This document shows, one piece after another, positions 55,432 to 64,000 of a stretch of 64,000 nucleotides of DNA. The DNA comes from Setaria digitata (taxonomy: Eukaryota > Nematoda > Chromadorea > Rhabditida > Setariidae), in the NCBI GenBank assembly GCA_003640385.1, contig RCAB01000106.1, positions 1-64,000 of the forward strand. The letters are read 5' to 3'. The notes below the pieces were generated by a model. That model did no database searches. It worked only from the letters and a program-made list of their open reading frames with translations, and was not told where the DNA came from. The position numbers and the translations under genes are program-made. The stretch's first letter is position 1; the number at the start of each line of letters is the position of its first letter.

Positions 55432-58400
55432 ATGCGATGCAGCTACAGCAGAATTATTGTGACATTGATTATATTTCTTCTCATATTTATCTTGTGGGAA
55501 TTTCACGACGAGAGACGATATCAGCAGGTTTTGGAATATCATGTCTCTTCAGGCGATGGAGGAAAATTGGGAAGTGGCAGAAATTGTACGATAGATACAT
55601 GTCTCTATTTGTTGCCTTGTTCACTTCATGATAATCAGCTAACTGTTTTTATTGAACCGTTCGTACGAGTTATCGATGAGGTAAATTATTTTTTTGAGTG
55701 TTTCTTAAAAGAAAGGAGAGAAAAGTTAACTGCTAAAGAGCTATAGTCGAATAATGAGGGCATTGTAATTCTAACGAAATAGACTGCTACATATTCGTTG
55801 AGATAATCCACATTTTGTAAATATTTCACGCCTGGACAAAGTACTGCAGTGTTTCAGAATGGCAAGGATATCACGCCGTCACCTTCAAAAGAATATTTGG
55901 AATTACGTTCAGTCATTGAACGATCTAGGTATAGAGTGGATGCAATTGAAGATGCTTGCCTTGTTGTACCTGGATTTGATACCCTTAATATATATCGTTT
56001 CGACGATAACAAATCGTCTTTTTGGAAAAATCTCAATGCAGGTGCACGCCTAAGCAATCATAATGTACTTATATTTGCATTTGCTGGTGCAAATCTTCTT
56101 GATATTAACGCTATTATTGCCAGGTTGGTACTACCTGTACTATACGGAGGTGAAACACAAGTGGTGATTTTCATATATTCAGTACACTTCGCTCTTTAAT
56201 TCTCTACTTTTTAGTTCCTGATTAGCTGTAAGTGGCAAAAAGCGTTGAAACAGACAGGCACTTAAGTCTTTTGTCCACTTGAGTCTTTTGTCCTAAATTT
56301 GTAAACTTTTCCGTGTCTTAAGTTTATGAACTGATAAATCTGTTTGCAGAACCGGATCACATCTCAAAACATTTAGACGTGGTTTCGATTTATCACTGCC
56401 TTTGTGGAATCCCTACACATCGCCATCGTCTTTCTTGCCTTCTGCGAAGGAATTTTCTTATTTTATTGTTGTATCGGTAAAATTTGCTTCGCACAATATT
56501 AAAGTGCTGCTAAAAAATTTGTTTGCCAAAAATGACTGCCTTGTTTTGGACGACTGTAATCCAATGGATGGGAATTTTTTATGCGATGGTCATGGAATTG
56601 CTCATAATTTGGTTACCACTGTTAAGGTTCCTATTTCTTGTTAACAGAAAAACTATTGAAAAGAATTTTCTTTTTAGAGAATTTGACTTCATTTCTGCTT
56701 CGAAAATAAGAGATTTGAAATTTCAGCAAAGTCAGTTCACTCTGATTGACGATCGAGTTGCTGGATCCGAACTGTTGCTGATGACGGCTTTACGTGTCGG
56801 CTCCATCCCTGTGATTATCTCAGATTCTATTGTCCTACCATTTGATGAAGTGATCAATTGGGACTTGTAAGCTGTTAATTATATTTGAATCCCGCGGGAA
56901 TTCAGGGTCGAAATACATATGAAGAACTTCAGCTGTTAAGAATATGTATTCATGCGATATGGTTGTGACTATACTTGACCATACATGATTTGAATGAGTT
57001 TAATAACTGCTATTTCTTCAGTTGTATATTTTTAGATTGTCCTTAACGTTTTCACGAAGCCGCTTGTCTTCTGTTCTCACTTTCCTGCGAGTTTTATCAT
57101 CCGAAAGGAAACAGCGTATGAGAGAACAAATTTCTTTCATATATGATCGTTATTTTTCTTCTCTTGAAAGGATTGTCCTTACAACTTTCCATATATTAGA
57201 AAGACGTATTATTCCTAATTCATTTACAACATATGATGATTGGAATTGCAATTCCCTGCAGGTATGATGAATTTTAATAACTTCTTAAGCGTTAGCTTAC
57301 TTCTACTATCCAAATTCTTTTCCAACCAAATTTTATTTCACAATCTCTGAATTAAAATTCACAGAACACTTCTTTCTAATCGTGTGTATTTAATTCTTTT
57401 TCTCAAGGTTTTTTTCCCCGAGTTCTATAAGATAAACTATCATCAGCTGATTTGGTTTATGTTTGGAATTTTTATAAATTTAATTGTTTGCAGAACTGTC
57501 TTGTTCCACCATTTTTCCTTCCTTTTCACGCTTCTGCTGAGGGTTTTACGGGTGTTATATTAACATATAATAAGTTGGAATCGTTGTTCATTATCATACG
57601 ACTGCTTGCGAAAGTACCAAGTTTACGGTGCATTGTTGTCGTGTGGAATCATCCTAATGGTCCTCCTGCATGTAAGAATTCTTTCCCGAGTAAAAGTCCT
57701 TATCTGTTTGAAAATTCTCGAGAATTATTATCATATAGCCACGACATGTAATATGTTTGGTATAGGAATATCTATAGCTAAGAACTGATCATCATCGTCA
57801 ATGTTACTTCGTTGAAATTTGTCTCCTCTTTATCTTTATGTTGTGAAATTATGAAAGATTTTTTCTGTAGTGACTGAGTGGCCACACATAAATCGACCTA
57901 TTCACATTATCCATATGGACCAGAATTTGCTCTCCAATCGATTTATAATGTTCTCGGAAATAACTACAGAGGCAGTATTCTCCTTAGATGAAGATATTAC
58001 CGCTCTAAATGTTGATGAAATCGAATTTGGCTATCAGGTATCCTACTGATTAGCTTAAAAACTGGAAGTTTTCTTACAGAAAGTTCTAGAAGTAGGTTTT
58101 GATTTCCATTTAGGTTCTTTCTTAATAACAATTTCTTTGCGAGAAAATTAGAGTCAGAACAATTATTGAAAAGGTGTGAATGAACGTCTCGGCCTAAGTC
58201 ATTCTTTAGCAGAACAGTCTCTCATGTGCATATAATTACAGACATGGCTAGAAAATCCGGATCGTCTAGTCGGATTTTTGCCACGAACTGCTGCTTTCAA
58301 TGAATCTACTAAGTTATATGAGTATCATACAGAGTGGACAAATTCGATGAATATTGTTTTGGTGGGAGCCTCGTTCTATCATAAGGTTAAATCAGTTGAT

Positions 58401-59079
58401 TTTTTCGAAATTTTCGAAGTGTAAGATCTGACTGTATTTTGAATTTTGTTTACATTTATAAGACTAATGTTTTCAACTCCTGTAACAACTATGTTACAGT
58501 ACTATGGGATGTTATATCATGAGTTATTGCCTCAAGAAATGATAGAATATGTGGAAAAAAATAAAAATTGTGAAGATATTGCGATGAATTTTTTAATTAG
58601 TAGTGTTACTGGAAAGAGTCCATTGAAGATTTCACCACGAAAAAAATTCGTTTGTCCAAGTAAGTGCCCTCCTTTTTTATTATTATTTGTTCTATAATCT
58701 AAAAAAATATGCATGAACTAAACTGGCCATGTTTCTTTCACTTTAAATAAATATCCACACATCCATATAAGTTTTGTTCTTTAATGATAGAGAAAGCATA
58801 AAACAGAGTGACTGGCGCCTTGTCATTATTTTTTGCATTTTTATTCAAATTTTGAAAGGGTCAAGTTAAGATCCTGACTCTTTTTCAGAATGTGATAGCA
58901 GTGATATATCAAAGTGGGACACTTCACGTTTGTTGCAGCGCTCTGCTTGTATCAACATATTCATTTCATTTTTTGGTTATAATCCCCTAGTTACTAGTGT
59001 TTCGAGATACGATCCTGTTTTATACAAGGTACCTGCTGAGGGTGTCACTAATCCATACAGTCACATTGGACCACTGTGA
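55432..59079 (+). CDS. EXT2: Exostosin-2 (EXT2) heparan sulfate polymerase subunit (10 exons, 665 aa)
   Basis: Exons: 55432-55680, 55858-56123, 56350-56626, 56727-56866, 57036-57261, 57494-57671, 57871-58037, 58242-58385, 58500-58659, 58889-59079; every phase agrees. A short cytosolic tail and signal anchor (RIIVTLIIFLLIFILW, about 7-22) mark a type II Golgi/ER membrane enzyme. An exostosin GT47-type domain follows (SKEYLELRSVI, ACLVVPGFDTLN, VLDDCNP, VGSIPVIISDSIVLPF). After it comes a GT64-type domain (GFTGVILTYNKLESL, DED near 485-487, EYHTEWTNSM, NCEDIAMNFL, SPRKKFVCPKC, DPVLYK, final SHIGPL). These GT64 blocks fit EXT2 better than EXT1 or EXTL3. In animals EXT1-EXT2 elongate heparan sulfate with alternating GlcNAc and GlcA. 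Length is 665 against 718 in human. The exon 4 start (56727) is the least certain; an in-frame upstream acceptor exists. AATAAA lies near 59369. Confidence 0.94.
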
Positions 59080-60315
59080 GCTGTACTTCAAACTATTCCA
59101 GTATAAAGTTATTGTTGCTCAGAGTGTTTCGTATTAAACATATTTTACCTCTAAACTATAATTACTATATATTTTAGTTTTACAGTTAGTCACTGATGTA
59201 TTATGATTAGGACTTGACTGATACAAAATGGGAGTGATCTGGATTGGGTTTTGAATGTGGTCATACTGAAGATTTATTAATGTCTGCAGTTTATTCTAGG
59301 GGCTACATTCCAGAATAGAGGACAGCTTTTCTTATATCAAAGCCAACTAGTAGGAAGAAGTGGCCATTAATAAAAAAAAATGTGGTAAATATATTACTTT
59401 TAATTCCTGTTAACTCTTATTACTTTTATATATATATATATATATATATATCTCCGAATCTGTCATTTTGAAAATTTTTTTACCTTTATTAACCCGTATT
59501 TTCTGCACGAGAACTGGTGCTATGCAACACTTTATACATTATGTATATCTTTTATTCTGTGCCTCGTTTCATACTTTTTCCCAGGATATTGTTAGTTTTA
59601 CTGTCGTTTTCTTTAATTTAGCAGCTTAGACGCTGCACCGCTTCAAGTTCGTAAACAAACAGTAACTGTATTTTATGCTCCAGTGAGCAGTCAGCAACGC
59701 TGCCTTAACTGTTTAATTTTGTTAAGGTCAAGTTTAATGTTATCTTCTCAGCTGTGATGTCGGGCATTATTTTTTTTTTTTTTTTCATTTTATTGCAAAT
59801 TTTAGCTCTAGATTTCATTCATTTACTTTCTGTACTGTCATATCTAGGATCTCGCTCTTATAAAATACAGTTTTTATTGCAGATAAAAAGGATTTATAGT
59901 GATTGCATAAGTGACCTCAATTACGATTTCTGGTCGTAGAATACTGAAATTTTCGTCTATTCGATGGACTTTTCATATGCTTAAAATCGAAAGAAGTTTA
60001 CTTGCAGCATATTTTAATATGTGAAATTGCGAGTTAAAATATGAATATTGTAGGGATTTTTGAAATGCTAATATGATATTGTTTGTTGTTTTCGAAGTTT
60101 TTTAAAGATATTCAACTGGTCATTCTTGAGGAGGGATCACCCTTTTTGATTGAAAGGGAACAATTTTTTGCTTATTAAGTCTATTGATTATGAATATACT
60201 TTTTGTATCAACCTGTTCGGAGGGATATTACATAGATTGGCGATACAATTGCGGTTAAAGGTCTTGTATATAATTTTTGAAAGCAGTACAAACTGAATGT
60301 CTAGATTTTGCAGAC
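59080..60315. other. Convergent 3' intergenic region (EXT2 / membrane protein)
   Basis: This holds the EXT2 3'UTR (AATAAA near 59369), a TA dinucleotide run (about 59428-59451) and AT-rich filler. No gene was found. Confidence 0.55.
59427..59452. repeat. (TA)n microsatellite
   Basis: About 12 TA units lie downstream of the EXT2 poly(A) signal. Confidence 0.85.
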
Positions 60316-63300
60316 TTATCCATGAACTGATTTAGCTTGATCTGATTTGGTGGGCTTATTTTTTTTTTCTGTTTTTGGAGTTGAAGATTCTTTATAATGC
60401 TGTCTTATAGATTCGTGCTCCAAATTCATGGATGTAAAGTATTCCAACATATTGTAAGTTATTACAGGTAGGCCTTTGTCTTGCAATTTAGCCGCAAATG
60501 CCAAATCGCCATCATCGTATCCTAACCATCTATAAAATCATGATGAAAGTATCGATGTAATATTCATTGCTAATTATTGTTCTTGTCGTTAAAATCACTA
60601 AAAATAACGAATGATAATAAACAATAATAATAAATGGCAATAAATAAATAATAGTAACAGTGAATAATAGTAATAAATAATAACAGTGGTAATAATTAAT
60701 AACAAATAATAATGGATGATAATAGTAATAATTAATAATAGCAGATAATAATAGCAATAAATAATAGTGAATAAATAAATAAAAGCAATTAGTGAAAAGT
60801 TAGCAGTAGTGTGTATATATTACTAGCGAATAATAACAAAGATGATGGTTTATTACAAGTATTATTGGTGAGTATAAGAGGGAAAAAATAAGTATTCCTC
60901 AGATTAAACATTATTACATATTAAATTGCATCACTTCTCCATAGTCAGACTTGCTTGCGCCTTTCAAGCAAGACAGAACACCAAAATCTCAGCATTTTAC
61001 TGTTTGTGGTATGCTGTGGTATAGTGTGGGTAACTTTTTCTTCGGCTTGATCCGGCATGAATTTCCGATAATTTCCCTCAAAGAAAAGAGTAAAAACTAA
61101 CCGAGTCTTGAAGAACTTGTAGGTTCTTCCGTGAACATACCATCCAAAAACATAAACAACGGCTGTTAAAAACCACAATACTGAGAGCGCAATATCTGAA
61201 ATTATTAAAGCGGAGAAAACTACCAAATACAAACATCAGAAATCAAACTGTGGAAAATCAAATTGTACTGATCAAATTAAGTTTGTTATTTAAACAACAA
61301 TACCTATCAATCCTTAGAGCTTATGCATTAATTCAGCAATCCTGAATTTGTTTAACAGACTGTTCGCACTTATCTATACTTTAAAATTCAGCATCCAATG
61401 AACGAGTATTTTCTTGCGAAAAGGTGAATTAATAAAAATGATTGATCATTTGGACCATAAAACCGTTTCGGGAGATTTGACACAAGAAAAAAAAACTTCA
61501 AATGAACAAATATCCTGAAATCACGAGAGTCTTATCAACTTACCCATGATAGTTTTCCGTCCACTGAAACTGATAAACATCCATACTAAAGCAAAAAGGA
61601 ACATAAAGGTAATTCGATAATAATATACTGCTATAAGAAACCGATGCTGAAAGTCTTGACGAATTTACTTCATTCACATTAGTATTGAACTGTATCTGTG
61701 ATGTATAACATCTCTTCATTGGTAATTTTGAAGAATGTACATTAAGTTGATGTGAAATTAAAATCCAAATAAGTTTGACAATTGAAAGAGCAAGAAGGAA
61801 TTTCGTCGAAAATTTAATCCAGAGATTCAAAAATGAGCTTTAATTTATTAATTTTGAATAAATTTCAACAGAACTTCAATTCTTTAAACTACATTGTTAA
61901 TATATTGTTTTTTTTTTTTTTTTTTAATTTAACCTCTTTTTCAAGAGATAAAGTTGGAACTTACACCAATATATAAACCAATAGGTCCTGAAAGATACAG
62001 AATGAAGGCAATGTAAAGAATCAACAGTGGTACCACTACTGGCCATTTTAAGGAGGACTGAAAAGGCCTACTGGTAAAGTTGCTTTGAACGGAATAATTT
62101 TTGAAAATGAACAGCTTTCTTCATTACAAACAACGTCTATAGTTGACATTTTCGCTTCAAAATTTTAAAACAATTTCATGAAATTAAAGTGACGCTGTAT
62201 GAAAGATGAATTATGAAATGAAAAAGTTAACGGAAAAAATTATTGCAGGTGAGAAATTTCTTTTCTCTATTTAATGTTCATTCATATTTCCGTATTACAA
62301 TGTAATATTTATGAGCAGAAGAAAATTTGAGGAACGTACAATATATTTTTAAGTATATGCAACCTTCAAGACGTAATATTCATATTTTTGCATGTTCAAA
62401 AAGTTCGAAATATTTAACAAAATCAAATAATTTGAAGTCACAAAAAGTCAAAAGTCCCTAGACTTTTCAGAAATCAGGTCTCCTGACAAGGTAATCGTTG
62501 AAAAACAAGAGAATTATTTTGCAGAACTCTCGATACAGTCTCTTCCATATATGAATTCGAGAAAAAAAAAAACGCTAAATTAATGCGAAGTATAGGGAGC
62601 TAATACTTTATTTCACGCTTCCTAAACTCTTTCTCAGTGCTTAATTGTACTAAAGTTTCATGAATTAAACTCATCTTTGTCTTACATTCGCTCCTCATTT
62701 AGAAATCATCGTTCGAACATCTATATTTGTTTCTTAAGTGAGAATTTATCCTTGCACAGTTCAAGCAGTCTTTTCTGAAGTAGCATCAAAGAGACTGTCC
62801 AAATGAGATTCTTTGCGCTCAATTTTAACCGAATTTCATGAAGGTTTTACATCATAATAGTGGAAGAAGGCAATGATGAAGAACATCGCAAACATCGACC
62901 AGAAATCGAGGATGCAAAAAAATACACTCGCAACATAGGAATGTAAAGCACCGCAACATACTTCGTAGTTATCGCTAGAAATTTTTTCTTGATTTCAAAA
63001 GTTAGAGGAGTTTATTAATTAATCTCTTGTCCGGATATTTTAATACTGAGAATAAATTGTCTGTTAAAACATGTGACTGCGGGTATGCTTTCGCCAACAT
63101 ATATTCAGAAGAAATCGAGTCCCTGCACAACCTGATAAGACTCCGTTGGTATTTCAAACTAGTCGTCCCTGCATTTCCTTAAAGCTCCTGTATTAAATCG
63201 CGATGACTCAAATATTACTCTGAAGTTAGGTTGCTAGGTTGCCCCTCGACTAATACCAATAAAGAAAGTCGTACAGTGACAAGATTTAATCAAACCTGCT

Positions 63301-63669
63301 TTCCTACCCACCTGTCATCATCACTCAATTCCTGGAGGCACATGACAACAATAACAACCGTTTACTTGAATAAAGGAATAAGAGAAATGACAACGAAACC
63401 AGCTGACCTCTACATTTTATGCACTGATAAAAATTATATACTGCATTATGTCTGAATGCTTCCTATACTATTTCGACGAAAAACCTGATTAGAAGAGGAA
63501 CTTCTAGAACGACTCACACTTCGTCAAAATATCCATTTCTATGAAGCTGAGAAGCACATAAAGTAACAATACAGTGCAAGGTGAGATAAACAGGTGGTAA
63601 CAAAATAATTAAATGAACAATACAGACAGTTTTGCCTTCTAACACGCTTGTCAAATAAGTTCCTGTATT
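60316..63669 (-). CDS. Multi-pass membrane protein, 3' part, possibly TMEM8-like (6 exons seen, 259+ aa)
   Basis: Exons in order of transcription: 63669-63518, 62974-62851, 62057-61965, 61646-61544, 61195-61102, 60529-60316. Phases 2, 0, 0, 1, 2 all agree, and the frame ends in TAA. At least five hydrophobic segments follow one another: [76 protein letters not shown] and IALSVLWFLTAVVYVFGWYV. The tail is hydrophilic, about 75 residues, and Lys-rich at its end. LLPP in the first helix, Ser and His at its end (CASQLH) and LDFWS in the next remind me of the TMEM8/PGAP6 (CREST hydrolase-like) family. However, the last-helix His motif is not visible, so the family call is tentative. The 5' end is missing: the first exon here could begin at 63669 or 63662, and earlier exons probably lie beyond the window. 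A tri/tetranucleotide AT repeat fills one intron. Confidence 0.75.
60594..60800. repeat. AATAATAGT-type low-complexity repeat
   Basis: Degenerate units such as aataatagtaataaataat run for about 200 bases in the last intron of the membrane-protein gene. Confidence 0.8.
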
Positions 63670-64000
63670 CTGTCATCGATGAAAATATCGCCGAACTAAT
63701 CAACTGAACCGCTGGAAAATTCATGGAAGTTGGAAACGCTAGAAATATCTCCTACACTTATAAAAACATGAATTTCTAATTTCACGAAATCCCAAGCATC
63801 TCAGCAGACATTTCCTCTTAATAGATTTCACTAACTTACAGTAGCTTTAAAAAAAATCACTAAAAACCGATACGAGCTTATTTTTCAATTGGAAAACGAA
63901 GATTCAATCTCGGAGATTTTTATTCTTAAATTAGACTATCGCTAAATGTCTCCATACGGATATCTAAAGTGAAAGTAAAGGTAAATTTTATACAAAAACA
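63670..64000. other. Window edge, no feature resolved
   Basis: This AT-rich sequence lies upstream of the first visible exon of the membrane-protein gene. It may be an intron; I could not place a further exon with confidence. Confidence 0.4.

Noticed and set aside
56678..56726. In-frame extension of EXT2 exon 4 to the left
   Set aside because: The acceptor at 56677 would need a different phase from the exon 3 donor, and the added residues would lengthen the loop beyond the family. The 56727 start keeps phase and spacing.
63120..63185. Possible extra exon between 62974 and 63518 in the minus-strand membrane protein
   Set aside because: The frame could be spliced in, but the direct join 63518/62974 uses a strong gtgagt donor, agrees in phase and gives family-like spacing.

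Overview
The window looks like nuclear DNA of a spirurid (filarial-type) nematode. It is AT-rich and low in gene density. It has short exons, introns from under 100 bases to several kilobases, and 3' splice sites of the terse TTTCAG type typical of nematodes. Several genes have such an acceptor just before the first ATG, as expected for spliced-leader trans-splicing. The proteins are animal-type and close to vertebrate and nematode families. I saw no bacterial operon, CRISPR array, rRNA, tRNA or intact transposon. All gene models below were built by eye from reading frames, splice sites, phase agreement and family resemblance. No search or transcript data were available.

Layout, left to right. 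Positions 1-7805 have no convincing gene. 7830-11604 (+) is a five-exon gene for a 298-residue protein, possibly of the scramblase/tubby-C-like fold. 11605-24374 is a long gene-poor stretch with microsatellites and purine- or pyrimidine-rich tracts. 24375-28741 (+) is a nine-exon HNF4-like nuclear receptor. 31226-36466 (+) encodes a DNAJC16-type J-domain/thioredoxin-like membrane protein, followed about 1 kb later by a DNAJC21-type ribosome-biogenesis co-chaperone (37456-41046, +). Converging on it is a two-pore-domain potassium channel (41917-48422, -), with a complete PDE6-delta/PDL-1 homolog behind it on the same strand (49426-51585, -). Diverging from that is a MICOS subunit Mic19/CHCHD3 homolog (53018-54447, +), followed by an exostosin-2 (EXT2) homolog (55432-59079, +). 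The right edge holds the 3' part of a multi-pass membrane protein gene, possibly TMEM8-like (60316-63669, -).

The genes serve separate housekeeping or signalling roles and do not form one pathway: lipid-regulated transcription, ER/membrane chaperoning, 60S ribosome maturation, membrane excitability, prenyl-protein trafficking, cristae organisation and heparan sulfate synthesis. Three same-strand pairs (DNAJC16/DNAJC21, PDL-1/K2P, CHCHD3/EXT2) have nearly identical spacers of about 1 kb and could be nematode operons.

The points most worth a second look are a K2P channel that appears to lack the extracellular cap, an EXT2 gene in a nematode lineage (C. elegans is reported to lack one), a GC-AG intron in the DNAJC21 gene, a Tyr in the P-box of the HNF4-like receptor, and a perfect 21-bp foldback in the PDL-1/CHCHD3 divergent region. 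I found no clear previously undescribed multi-gene system.
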